DNA from: Blattamonas nauphoetae
Lineage: Eukaryota > Preaxostyla > Oxymonadida
Direction of reading: 5' to 3'
DNA length: 64,000 bases
NCBI GenBank assembly: GCA_033064195.1
Contig: JARBJD010000143.1
Coordinates: 62,001 to 126,000 of the forward strand
Below are positions 53,420 to 64,000 of this stretch, in pieces (position 1 is the stretch's first letter; each line of letters opens with the position of its first letter). A program made the position numbers and the translations under genes. The notes beneath the pieces are model-generated. The model was not told where the DNA came from. It did no database searches and worked only from the letters and a program-made list of their open reading frames with translations.

Positions 53420-54123
53420 AGTTGAATTGATCCAACCCTTTCCAGCAGATTCAGAAAAAAGACAATCGAAATGGTGAAGTGAAACAAAGAGTAATATGGA
53501 TGTGAAGTGAAACAAAGACAAAATTGATAAAACTGGCAAATAATGCTTCGAGGCAACACGTGAGTGTGTACAACGAAGAGAAAAAGTGAGTCACTGTGGT
53601 GACAAGTGGAAACACAAGTTCAACGAAGAGAAAGAAATGAAGAAACAGAGCGATTGGTCGCCAAACAGAATGCGAGAAAGACAGAATCGAGAACGAACGA
53701 AATGCAGAAAGAACAGAACTGGAAACAACAGAAGTCAAAAGCTTCGACGGCCCTGAACGAACAGAGCTGGCAACGGAACAGAAGGAAAGGCAGAGACGAT
53801 CAAGAACGAAAAGGAGAAGGAACAGAAAGTGAAAGAACGAAATCCAAAAGCTTCGACGGCTCTGAACGAACAGAGCAGGCAACGGAACAGAAGGAAAGGT
53901 AGAGACGATCACGAACGAAAGTGAGAAGGAACAGAAAGTGAAAGAACGAAATCCAAAAGCTTTGACGGCCCTGAACGAACAGAGCAGGCAACGGAACTGA
54001 ATGAAAGGCAGAGACGATCATGAACGAAAAGGAGAAAGAACAGAAGTGGCGTACACGGTGAATACGAGGAAAGTCAGAGACGAGAACGAAATTGCGTATT
54101 CACAAAAAGAGAGCCAGTTGGAG
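53420..54123. other. Intergenic region containing a minisatellite
   Basis: About 700 bp between the acid phosphatase start and the 3' end of the receptor gene, both minus strand. Apart from the tandem repeat at 53736-54060 it is A/G-rich and shows no supported gene. Confidence 0.5.
53736..54060. repeat. Minisatellite, about 110-bp unit, three copies
   Basis: Units beginning AAAAGCTTYGACGGC recur near 53736, 53846 and 53955, with partial sequence on both sides. The units are very similar and rich in GAACGAA-type triplets. The repeated stretches stay partly open on the plus strand, but the phase changes between units, so I do not call a protein. Confidence 0.85.
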
Positions 54124-57100
54124 TCACACCGTCAGCTCCCAATCGTCTTCATCATCATCCTCATCCTCCTTCCGTTCTTCTTCCACAGCTTCCAACGCAG
54201 TCACGATCATTGGTAGAGTGGGACGAGCAGCTGGGTTGATAGCCATGCACGACTCGATCAGTCCTCGCATTTCCAGATTCGTCACCTTCAGCAAGTCTGG
54301 ACGATAACCCATCATCACTTGCCGATGCGCTTGTATTACGTTCAGATATTTGAATGGTATCTCTCCCGTCTCAATCTCAAACAGAAGCATGCCAACGCGG
54401 AAGACACACACTTGGTGAGCGTCGATCTCGGCTGCATCGGTCCAGTCAGACAGGTTTTGTTCAGGTGCTCCCCATCGCAGTCCTTCTCTTGCCAGGAAGT
54501 CCATTCCTGTGCGGTTTTCATCATCACTGCTGCCTGTCTCCTTCTCCAAGCTTGTCAGTTGGATGAAGAATTCCATCTTCTTGTTGAAGACGAGGACGTG
54601 TGGGCTGAGGATGGCCAGCACTTCCTTGTTCATCGTCGACGCTTCCAGCACTGCCAGCCCTCCCACAATCATCACTTCTGTCTCTCTCTTATTCCGCAGA
54701 CCATCATCGCTGTGCAATACATCGTACAGCGTGGTTTCGATCTGAAGTCTCTCCGACCAGTGCGACGGCCTCGACAGGAGCAATCCATCCACAAAAGTCT
54801 CCTCGCCCAGCCCATCCTCACCCCCACACACCTTCGTCTCAACCCCCTCCACATTCGACAACATCGACGAGGACGGCAGTGGCAGCCGTTTTGAAGGTTC
54901 CTGAGCGACGAGGAAAGTTGTGGCGATTTCTTCGAAGAGGCTGACAGAGGCGGGGATCACCACTTCCTCCTGCACCTCCTCACTCGCATTGGCTTGCAGT
55001 CGTTTGAGCACCTCTTCCATCCGATACTTCGCTTTGAGATGGAGACGGTGGTACGAGAAGAGAATGGCGTCGGCGATGACCAGCACCACAATCAGTGTGC
55101 ATGGGATGCTGATGAACAACATCAAATCAGGCGACGAGGCGAGATCCTGTTTTGGGACTTCGAAGATGACCGACTGTGCCACACCAGACACGCCACGAAG
55201 AGAGATCGAGTGGAGTGTGTATTTGCGGTTGTGTCGGAGTGTCGAATCGTCGTTGCGGACGACGAGGGCGAGAGACGAGGCGGAAAAGGGAGTGGTCGCC
55301 TTCACACCGACTTCGATTGGTTTTGCCGGTGTTTCTGACAACGACTGGTTGATGAAGGATGATGTGATGCCAATTGTGTAGAATTCACCAACAATGAACC
55401 CAACCCCATTCAGTGTCACGATCAGGCTGTCTTTCGATGTTGTGCAGGTTGCCGAGAGGACTCTGGATGGCTCAGCTGGTGTTCGGAAAGAGATTCCAGA
55501 GACGAGGACGGAGTGAGTTCGGCCTTGGGCGACGAGTGATTGGACAGTGAATGTGGTGTCATACGGGAGAATCAGAACGTCGTTGGTGTTCGCTTCGCCT
55601 TCTTCTTCTCTCTCGCTCTGATTCGGATGAACAAGGCCAACAGCAACATTTTCAAATTGCCCGTTCTCGTCTGTGGAGAGCTCAGCTGATTCTGTCTTCC
55701 CAGACGAGATGTCGACGAGTGTAAGTGTGTACAGCGTGTTCGACTCGAGATTCACTGTTGTTAGTGCCAGGTCAACTCGCGTCATGTTCTTGTCAAGAAA
55801 CTCACCAACAACGATCGCTCCGAGGCGAGCGGCTGCGGGAATAGTAAACTGCATTCTGGTTGGATGCACAACGGACTGATTGGTGTGTGTCAGTCTCACT
55901 TCCTTCACTTCGAAAGTGCCCTCGTCACTCAACGTGCCTTGTCCGATCTGGCCAAGATTCACCTTCGCCACACTTTCGCCCCTCTCGACCTCTTCGAATG
56001 ATGCTGTGAAGGTGTTCGCGTCGTGCAGAACAACAGAACAGACAGAATTCGCAATGTTCTTCCCTTTCAGAGTCAGCACTGCCTGTGTCTTGCTCTCGTC
56101 CAGCTCGCACGAGATTTCAGAGACAGTCTTTGGAAGATGAGAGACTGAAGTCGCAACAACAACATAATCCGAAAGAGGAAGCTGAAGCAGTCCAAACTCG
56201 CCAGTTGAGACGACACACGATGCCGTCCACGACGACGAGAAGGTGAAAGTCAGCACTCGGCCGATGTTTGGAGCTGAAAGGGCGCTGCCCCGCTTCCGTC
56301 CTGCGTTGTCCACCAACACCAACACTTCGCCGGACGCCAGTTTGTCCAACATGATGGTTGCTTCTGCTGTGTCTGAGTCGGCGAGTGGTGTGATGGTGAA
56401 AGAGGTGAGTGTCGCGTTGTCGGTTGGAGTGGGAAGGAGATGGCTCAGGATGAAGGGGAAGACTCGCTGGACCGAAGCAGACGATGTCGAATCGCAGTGC
56501 AGAAACGACAGCTTCGGAATGTCAGCAGAGACACGGTTATGGAAGAACACGTCGTGTCCCTGCTGATTCGAAGAAACACACTCACGAAAGCGGAGAGACG
56601 AGAGTGTGATTGGCGGGTCGGAACGAGGCGAGGAGACGAGGACGCAGAGTCCTCCCCCGCCTTCCAACAACTCAGCGAGTTCTGGACGTACCTGCGTGGA
56701 ACGCTGGAGAAGACAGTTCGACATGACAATCTCTGACGAAGGATCATCCACGTCGACGAGGATGGAACCGCCGGCTCCACAAGCACGACAGTCGACGAAG
56801 ATGCAGCGAGAGACGGTGACGGTTGTTGAGTTGTGGATGCTGATTGATCCACCATCACCCAGCTGCGATGAGCAGTTCGTGAAGGAGCAGGAGGTGATCG
56901 TCACTGATCCTTCGTGCCCTGCGGAAGAGAAAGACACGCCTCCACCGTTCGAATTGGGTGTTGAACACGAATCGAAGGAAGAAGAGTTGACGACGAGATC
57001 CGAACCAGTTGAATGTGAGTAGATGACTCCTCCATCTTCAGATGTGCACTCGCGGAAGGTGCACAGGACGAACGAGTACAGCGTGACGTCTTTTGGGATG

Positions 57101-58098
57101 ATGATTGGGGCAGAGAGGTGTTCGTGTGAACGGACAACTGTCACCGCTCGGCAGTGCGAGAACGACGTGTTCTGCGCGAGAAGATTGCCTCCGCTGTTCA
57201 TGTCAAGGCATGCGGTCCCTAAGAGATGGTCTGTGCTTTGAGAGACGTGACAGTGAAGCAGCTTTTGATTGATGGAGGAGCGTGCGGGAGTGCGAATTCT
57301 GGGTGTTTCAGAGCGGGTGACGTTTGAGAAGATCGAGCTTGATAACGAGGTCGATACAAGCGAAGAGCCATCTTGATATGATTTTTGAAGAGCGGTGAAG
57401 TCAAAGAGAGGGCCTGCTCCAGCAGAGAGGACAGAATGGGCGACGGAGAGTCCATGGCCAGAAATCGATATATCAATGTCAGAACACGATGTGTGGAGAG
57501 GAGACGTTTGTGGAAGGAATTTAGTGGATGATGGAGCGAAAGAAACAAGGGGCCGGAGCGAGGGGAACGAGGACGAGAAATGTGTCGAGTCGATCACCTT
57601 CACTGATGAAATGGTGCTTTGAGGATCTGGCAAGATCAGAAAAGGAGATTGGTCCAGATTTGATTCAATGATGCAGCTTGAGAGAGACAATGAAGATCCA
57701 GACAAGGTACAAATTGACGAGCCATGTTGTGGACATCTGAGTGTGAATGAGGAGAAGTCTGCTGTGCTGTTCCACATCACAAACATGGTGGACGATTTCT
57801 TTATATCAGTGTGGCTTTCATCTGTTCTCGTTCCGGTCTGTTGTTCATGTGCGGAGGAGTGGCAGATGATTGTTGAGTTGCCGTAAAGTGATATCTGCCG
57901 AGATATGAGATGACACGAGGATATGCCAAAGATCCCGGTGTGAATCAGAAATTGTTCCTGACAATTTGAGGTGGACATGCTATTTTGAGAAAGATGGTCC
58001 ATCAGATTGAAAGGCTGGAGAACGGAGTCTGTGACTTGGGTCAGAGTAGAATGAACTATCAAGTGGCAGAAAAGGAACGGCCAAAGGAGCGACCGCAT
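54124..58098 (-). CDS. Beta-helix receptor with degenerate kinase domain
   Basis: Complete 1324-aa member of the same family as 12909-19163. A signal peptide (LLWPFLFCHLIVHSTLT) is followed by a long region of short beta-helix repeats (GGVIYSHSTG, GGGVSFSSAG, GDGGSISIHN, each near SxCxF-type steps) and then about three beta-sandwich modules (EPSRVLSATC, LESNTLYTLTLVD). A single membrane span lies at about 992-1017 (LMLFISIPCTLIVVLVIADA). The cytoplasmic part (about 1066-1297) keeps late kinase landmarks: RWGAPEQ, VFRVGMLLFEIETGEIPFKY, MAINPAARPTLPMI. No HRD or DFG is present, so it is a likely pseudokinase. An acidic tail ends DEDDDEDDWELTV. It is intronless. Extracellular recognition coupled to a scaffold-like kinase fold is inferred. 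The gene starts 235 bp from the divergent kinase-USP gene. Confidence 0.88.
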   Translation of the reverse strand: MRSLLWPFLFCHLIVHSTLTQVTDSVLQPFNLMDHLSQNSMSTSNCQEQFLIHTGIFGISSCHLISRQISLYGNSTIICHSSAHEQQTGTRTDESHTDIKKSSTMFVMWNSTADFSSFTLRCPQHGSSICTLSGSSLSLSSCIIESNLDQSPFLILPDPQSTISSVKVIDSTHFSSSFPSLRPLVSFAPSSTKFLPQTSPLHTSCSDIDISISGHGLSVAHSVLSAGAGPLFDFTALQKSYQDGSSLVSTSLSSSIFSNVTRSETPRIRTPARSSINQKLLHCHVSQSTDHLLGTACLDMNSGGNLLAQNTSFSHCRAVTVVRSHEHLSAPIIIPKDVTLYSFVLCTFRECTSEDGGVIYSHSTGSDLVVNSSSFDSCSTPNSNGGGVSFSSAGHEGSVTITSCSFTNCSSQLGDGGSISIHNSTTVTVSRCIFVDCRACGAGGSILVDVDDPSSEIVMSNCLLQRSTQVRPELAELLEGGGGLCVLVSSPRSDPPITLSSLRFRECVSSNQQGHDVFFHNRVSADIPKLSFLHCDSTSSASVQRVFPFILSHLLPTPTDNATLTSFTITPLADSDTAEATIMLDKLASGEVLVLVDNAGRKRGSALSAPNIGRVLTFTFSSSWTASCVVSTGEFGLLQLPLSDYVVVATSVSHLPKTVSEISCELDESKTQAVLTLKGKNIANSVCSVVLHDANTFTASFEEVERGESVAKVNLGQIGQGTLSDEGTFEVKEVRLTHTNQSVVHPTRMQFTIPAAARLGAIVVGEFLDKNMTRVDLALTTVNLESNTLYTLTLVDISSGKTESAELSTDENGQFENVAVGLVHPNQSEREEEGEANTNDVLILPYDTTFTVQSLVAQGRTHSVLVSGISFRTPAEPSRVLSATCTTSKDSLIVTLNGVGFIVGEFYTIGITSSFINQSLSETPAKPIEVGVKATTPFSASSLALVVRNDDSTLRHNRKYTLHSISLRGVSGVAQSVIFEVPKQDLASSPDLMLFISIPCTLIVVLVIADAILFSYHRLHLKAKYRMEEVLKRLQANASEEVQEEVVIPASVSLFEEIATTFLVAQEPSKRLPLPSSSMLSNVEGVETKVCGGEDGLGEETFVDGLLLSRPSHWSERLQIETTLYDVLHSDDGLRNKRETEVMIVGGLAVLEASTMNKEVLAILSPHVLVFNKKMEFFIQLTSLEKETGSSDDENRTGMDFLAREGLRWGAPEQNLSDWTDAAEIDAHQVCVFRVGMLLFEIETGEIPFKYLNVIQAHRQVMMGYRPDLLKVTNLEMRGLIESCMAINPAARPTLPMIVTALEAVEEERKEDEDDDEDDWELTV

Positions 58099-58332
58099 TT
58101 TTCGATGGATGATAAACGGTCGGACTCAGAGGTTCAGAAAATGATGATCAAACCATTACTTGGAAATGAACACAGTTCCACCAAAACCAAAAGCTAAAAA
58201 TCAGTTTCAAGTCAAGGTTCCCAACCCATGTGTGATTCATTATTCTCATGTTGTGTTCATTGTTCATGATATTTTCTTTGCTGTTGAGAACACACCGTTT
58301 TATTCTCTGATTCTTCACCTTTTTTTATCTGA

Positions 58333-61300
58333 ATGTCAGACAAGTTTATCCGAACCTTGGGCCAAGGACGATTTGGGTCAGTGCATGAAGTGTCGAAAAC
58401 ACCATCGGATGAACATTTTGCGATGAAGATCCTGCCGTTCACATCTGAATCAGATTTCGAGAAGAATGAGCACGAAATCTCGAAACTTTCGAAGAATCAG
58501 CATCGGAATGTGGTTGGGTTTGTGGAGTCGATTGAAGGAGACAATACACATTTTGTTGTTCTGGAACTGTGTTCTCACTCGCTTCACGACGAACTTTGCG
58601 AAAACCAGAAACTTGGGGGGAAGATGGATGTTGTGGTTTGTGATTCTCTTCTCCTCATGTTCAATTGTTTTTTTATATTTTTGTGGTTTTTGGGTTTATT
58701 TGATGGATTGATGTTGTTTGGGCTGTGTTGTGTGATTGTTTGTGTTTTTGTGTTTCAGCGAGTGTATCGAGTGATGCGAGATGTTCTGGACGGTATTGCG
58801 TTTCTGCATTCGCGTGGAGAGATCTATGGAGATCTGAAGGGGTCGAATGTTCTGATTGGGAAAGATGGGATTGCGAAACTTGGTTTGTTCTTCTCTCTCG
58901 ATTTCTTCCTCTTTCTTCCTTTTTCTTCATTTTTCTTCATTTTCATGATTGTTGTGGTTGTCTGGTCTTTTCTCTGGTTTGTGTGATGTGTATTCTTTGT
59001 GACGTGTCAGGAGATTTTGGGGGAGTTGTTGGAGCAGGAACAATGAAAACATACAACCCAGCAGAAAGTGGAACGATGCAGTTTTGGGCTCCAGAGTTCT
59101 TCCAAAAGACAGACAGTCAGAGTGGGTCAGCTGCGGGTGACATGTGGGCCTTTGGACTTCTTCTTCTGGAAATGCTGACAAGTCGTTCGTGGATTGTTGG
59201 AGAGAATTCGGTTGAGATTCAGCAATCGGTTTTGGGGTTTGACATTGGTCGGATTTGTGGATCGGTTGGGATTGTGGGAGAAGTTCAAATACTTCTATCT
59301 CTTCTTCTGAGTAAAGTGTGTCTTTCTTTCTTTCATTCTTCCCTTCTCTTTATCTCTTTCTCTTCTCGTTCGTGTTCTCAGAATCCTTCCCAACGAATCT
59401 CGTCAGCCGAACTGATTCGAACGAATCGTCTTCAAAGTGTTTTGGGTCCCGAAACTCCACTTTCTCGTTTTTATGCTCAAGAACACGAAGAAACACGCCA
59501 ACGACTTCAAATTGTTCACAGAGAGAAAACCAAGGAACACGAGACATTGATCAAAGAAAAGGATGAACATCAGAAAACTCAGCAGCTTCTCCGACTGCAC
59601 CAGAAAGAACTGTTCACAGCAAAGGCTCGCCTGGAACGTTCTGGCAAACTTCTGAATTCATTCCTTTTCCCACAACCTCCACACACCCATCTGCGTCTGA
59701 AAGAGGACGATCGAATAGCTCTCGTTGATCTTGTGATGATTGCGGAATCACCTGCCAAACTCCAAGAATTCTTCGCTGAGAAACAGGCTGACATGAACAA
59801 ACTGTATATCCCATTCCCAACACCAAACGAGAATGGAAGGAGAGACATCGTTGGACCATTCGGGGTTTGTCCAAAAGGGCTCTACAACCCGAGGATGGCG
59901 TGTTTCATGAACGCTGTCATTGTCCAACTCTTTCACAACAAACAATTCTCCCGCAAGATCCTCTCGTTCCCAGAGCAATCTCCGACCGATCTTCGGAAAG
60001 ACGAACCTCGTCCGAGTGAGATCCCAGAAATCAAAACTGCTCATGATCAGGCACATGAGCAAATTGTCACCGAATCCAAAGACTTCGCTCGAAGCCAAGC
60101 TCGCTCTCTCGCCTTCGCTCATCTCCAGCGACTGTTCGCCTCCCTCTGTCTCCACAACCCCAAACAGCTCCGAGTCACAGACTTTGCCAAAGCGTTGTCG
60201 GATTGTTCGGATGAAGTCTTCAGCGAGCTCCGGGCCAACGACTCCGAAGACTTTGTGAAAGCTGTGCTGAACATGATTGACGTGTTCTGTCACGAAAACA
60301 ACTCGCCTCACTTCGCGAGCGAATTATTTGGATGTATCACCGCAAAACAGCTGCGATGTGACAAAGGACACGACTCTCCCTCACCCACTTTGGACGCTGG
60401 CTTTGTATATTCTGTCGAGATCCACAACTCCGCCAATCTCGTGGAAGCTCTGAGGAACCAGATGCAGGGAAAGAAGGGATCGACAATGCAGTGTCTGCAG
60501 TGTAATCCTTCTGCCCCTCAAATTGTTCCGGCAGAAGTGCGGAAGTTCATTGCGTGTCCATCCGACTCGTTGATGCTCTTTCTGAACCGAAAGCAGCTCA
60601 ATGAAACACTCAGCACACAGCGTTGTGAATTTGGACTCGAACTTGATCTGTTTCCGTTTTCGTTTGAGTCTCATTCGGCTGTTGGCGTCGACCGAAGTCT
60701 GTTTCTGTACAGACTGGTCGGATTTGAAGTTTACGAAGTGCGAGACGGTGTCAACCACTTCTTTTCCATCGTCCTGGACAGACACTCCCAAAAGTGGTGG
60801 AAAATGAACGATGATGTCGTGACAGAGTTTGACATCAACGACCGCTCGCAGTATTTTGGAGGGGGACAACAGCAATACGCCACACTTCTGTTCTTCGAGC
60901 GAGAAGGGGCCGACACTCCGATTGTTGATGAGACAGCGCTGGCCGAAGCTGCACTCAAACTTCCTCTGCCCAGCTCGGCAGGGCAAGTTGATCCACAGAT
61001 GCAGAAGGAGTGGGACGAGACGTTCCCGCTTTCGTTGACAGTCGCGGGGGATCACCGTCTTCGCCAGCTCTTCCTCTCCCCGTCAGGTCTACAGTTACTC
61101 AAGTTTGTGTTTGACAACGTGAAGTGGACTGCTCCTGAAGAGAGGAAGAAGGAGGAAGAAGAGATCCCGACTCCATCACAGCCACTTCTCGGACAGCCAA
61201 CTCTGCCTCTGACTCTCCCGCTGCTCCAGGCGCTCTTTCACCAATACCTTCCCAGTGGACAACGCATGCCTGTCTCGATCGATGTTTTGGTAGAAACGAT

Positions 61301-64000
61301 CAAGTCAGTAGATGTCTCAAATGGGTTTCTGAGATTTTTGGTGGACGAGATGCGAGAAATGGAGATGCAAGAAAGAAAAAGGTCGGAGGGAGAACAAAGA
61401 CGAGCACAATTGCGGAAGCAGTGGGAGGCTGAAAACAAAGAAGGTCGGATGGCTCACCATGCCAACGAAAAGAAGAAACAAGAAATGCACAAAGAACGGG
61501 TCCAAGAAGTCCCTAGCTGGGTTCATCAGCAAGAAGGGATGCAGGGGAATGCGTGGAACACAAGGGGACTTCTTAAGGTCCTGAAGACCGAATCTCCTGA
61601 ACATCAAACTTTCGTCCCTCGAGTCCTCCCGCCAGCCGATTCCACACCAAACCATCCACCACCTGCGACGCCACTCCTCGTCTTGTATCTTCGTCAATGT
61701 GAATTTGAAGATCTCAGAAAGACATTTATTGCTGTCCTATTCGCGTGTCTGGGTCAATCAACACATGATCACGACACACTCGAAGCAGTTCTGAATCACT
61801 GTGCGAAGATGATGACACAAGGAGACTTCTTCTCTTTTCTGGAACAGATCCTTGCTGACCCGTCCACGCGAAGCCTGCTTTTCTCGACTTGTCTGATTCA
61901 GCATGTTTTGGAGAAACCAGCTGGTGACCGTGGAGTGATGGATTTGTTGGAGTCGGTCGTTTTGGCGGAGGACTTCCAGATTGCTGATCTCTCAAACAAA
62001 TCACGACCTCAGTTTGTTGAGCTGGTGTCTCGTCATCTTCCCTTCCTCCTTCGCTCAGAGACTCGCACAGTCCAACTGATCGATCGATTGACTCGTTTTG
62101 ATGTTCAGCTCTCGAATGGCCAGAACACATCCTCCTTCACAAATGCAATCCTCACACACTTTGTCAATGAGATGCAGAAGTGTCTCACCACCAACTCACT
62201 CTCCCATCCCTCTGGCCCGTTCCTCCATCACACTCTCCTCTTCTTCCACACTCTGATTACTGCAAGCTCGTACAGTGAACCTGACCTCACTCAATTTGGA
62301 CGCCTTCTGTCGCTCATCCGAGATCAGGCAGCAGACCCTTCAGTGCCGTGTCTTGTTTTAGGATCAGTCTTGTCTCACTTCTGCATGACACACACAGAAA
62401 CACTCGCCATCATCACATCACCGCAATACCTCAACTTTCTCTTTGGTGGTCGTCCAGTTGTGAAAAGAGATGGAGCACAATACGCACTGATGAATCCATT
62501 CCTGTCGCCGTTCAGAACGACAAAAGAGGAAGGCAGTGCAGACGAAGAATGCTTGATGTGTTCGAAGAGAACAACGATGCCATCATTCATCGAAGTGAAG
62601 AGTGATCTGATCGAATCGACTCGGCTCGTCAGACACTGTTCCACAATCACAACCCGAGCTCAACTCAATCGATTCCTCTCGATCACTGCATCGTGTCCAT
62701 CCGACACAACAGCCTGCGCTCTTCTTGCGGATGGGCCAACACATTCAGCCGAAGTTGCACACCAACTTGTGACTGGACTTCTTTCCACATTCACCTCCAA
62801 ATTGAGGAAAGTGGACGAGAATCAGTTCCTGTTTATTCGACTTGACACACTCGTCGACACAATCACGACGCTTCTGATTGATGGGAAAGAAGCGTCAGCT
62901 CCTCACACGATTGTCCGCATCTCTTCTCATCTTATTTCTGAGAACAAGAAAAAGGCGTTCATCACACCCGATCTGATCCATATTCTGCTGAACAATCTGT
63001 TGAATCGGACAGACTCCACTTCAGCCCTCTCCACACACACATCGATCTTTCGTCTCCTCCTCCTTCTTCTGAACTCACTCGACGAAGACACTCTTCCACT
63101 GAGATCATCTCTAGTGTCATTCTTCACATCCGACGTCTGTCAATTTCTCCTTCCTGGTCCCAACCACCTCAGACACGAATCAGAAAGTGAAACTCTAGGC
63201 ACTAATTTGCGATTGTCGTCGTTCTTCTCTCTCCTCGTCAACATCTTCCTCATCCTTCTTCGCCACATCCCATCGTTTGCTGATCACATTCCATTCAGCT
63301 CGATTGTCCATTCTTTGGAAGGATGTGTCTCAGCTGGATCTGACAAGGCTTCTCTTCTCATCCTCTCCCACCACTTGCTTGAAGTCCTTCTTTCATATTC
63401 GTCTCATTCCACCTTTCTGGCAATCTTGGACAGTTTCAACAACTGTCCTTTCGCTATGAATCGGATTTGGGAAAGCACGACTGCTCATTTTGCTGATAAT
63501 GAGCGAGATGAAATCGAAGCTGCTCCATCCACTCACCCTCCATTTGTTGAACACGCACGCCAAGCAGTTCTCCAAATAGAACCACACACGAATCTGGTGA
63601 CTCGAGCCTTCAATCATCGAATTCAGAACGACACAGAATCTCCTCCTCTGCTCTCTCTCCTCTTCGCCAAGTCTTCCCAACGGGAAGTGATTCGCAGAAG
63701 ACAAGACACTTTTGGTTCTGCCTTCAACACCAAACCTCTCTCGGCAGAACAAGTGGTGATGGATCCATTCTTCTCTGACCTTCTCATGCTCTTCGGTCAT
63801 TTCGAGAAGCTTTTCAACGATTCAAACCAACGGAAGTCTCTTTTGCTGAGTGGAGATCTCTTCCTGCGCTTGTTTGATCTGTTCAAATGGCTAACCACTG
63901 ACTCTTTCTCCTTCGACATCAATCTGGTTGCGATTTCCAAAATCCAATTTCTTGTATCTCGTCTTTCACCCGTCAACGTCGATCCTTCTCTTGTCACCAA
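58333..64000 (+). CDS. Protein kinase fused to ubiquitin-specific protease, 3' partial
   Basis: Exons 58333-58635, 58759-58882, 59011-59315 and 59382 to the window end join in phase to at least 1783 aa. The N-terminal kinase has LGQGRFGSV, AMKIL (Lys32), YGDLKGSN (Asp126, Lys128, Asn131; Tyr-Gly replaces His-Arg), DFG (Asp144) and APE (169-171). The last kinase exon runs straight on through coiled coil (IVHREKTKEHETLIKEKDEH) into a USP (C19) domain. That domain has a Cys box GLYNPRMACFMNAVIVQLFH (Cys418), a His box DGVNHFFSIV (His703) and WWKMNDDVVTEFD (Asn720/Asp721). More than 1000 residues of helical repeat follow, as in large USPs (USP9X/USP34 type). The junction lies within one exon, so the fusion is real in the genome. 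Both active sites look usable. Coupled phosphorylation and deubiquitination is inference. Confidence 0.9.

Noticed and set aside
1-64000. Retroelements, LTR pairs, Polintons or other viral elements
   Set aside because: I saw no reverse transcriptase, integrase, capsid or packaging ATPase motifs and no long direct terminal repeats. The four mobile elements found are plain non-autonomous DNA transposons.
1-64000. Bacterial contamination or horizontally acquired bacterial block
   Set aside because: Genes carry short GT-AG introns throughout, families are eukaryotic, and base composition appears even by eye.

Overview
The window looks like nuclear DNA of a compact, intron-bearing protist. Genes are dense on both strands. 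Introns are short, mostly 33-130 nt, and begin GTTTGT, GTATGT, GTCTGT or GTGTGT and end in AG. The genetic code is standard. The protein families are clearly eukaryotic: BEACH-WD40-FYVE, CK1 and MOK-like kinases, an ENTH/epsin protein, a kinase fused to a ubiquitin-specific protease, a histidine acid phosphatase, and very large beta-helix receptors ending in degenerate kinase domains. An armadillo-like paralogue and the receptor family match what I remember of oxymonads (Preaxostyla, for example Blattamonas nauphoetae). That assignment is inference; no database was consulted.

Layout. 1-6.5 kb: a BEACH-WD40-FYVE gene open at the left edge. 6.7-8.9 kb: decayed SPRY-like and coiled-coil gene copies. 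9.1-10.6 kb: an unrecognised minus-strand gene. 11.2-12.4 kb: a casein-kinase-1 homologue. 12.9-19.2 kb: a huge receptor-like pseudokinase that lacks its 5' end. 19.2-20.3 kb: an armadillo-like gene. 20.8-22.2 kb: a multi-pass membrane protein. 22.1-35.5 kb: a tandem segmental duplication of about 5 kb carrying a five-exon helical-repeat gene. A chimeric BEACH-less copy of the first gene, on the minus strand, lies between the two copies.

35-41.3 kb is a graveyard of non-autonomous DNA transposons inside and beside another receptor fragment and a SPRY copy. It holds two hAT-type elements with 8-bp target duplications, one of which carries a host kinase fragment, and a 1.4-kb foldback element with a TA target duplication. 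A fourth element, Mutator-like with a 10-bp target duplication, interrupts the first tandem gene copy at 23.4-24.3 kb.

41.5-64 kb is mostly intact single-copy genes: a coiled-coil protein, epsin, two small unknown genes, a MOK-type MAP kinase, a two-span membrane protein with a Q-rich tail, a membrane-anchored acid phosphatase, a second complete receptor pseudokinase, and a kinase-USP fusion running off the right edge. Several of these suit an endomembrane and signalling repertoire (BEACH, epsin, kinases, surface receptors), but nothing here is an operon. The most unusual observations are the kinase-USP fusion, the patchily hypervariable tandem genes, the chimeric BEACH gene and the transposon carrying a kinase fragment.
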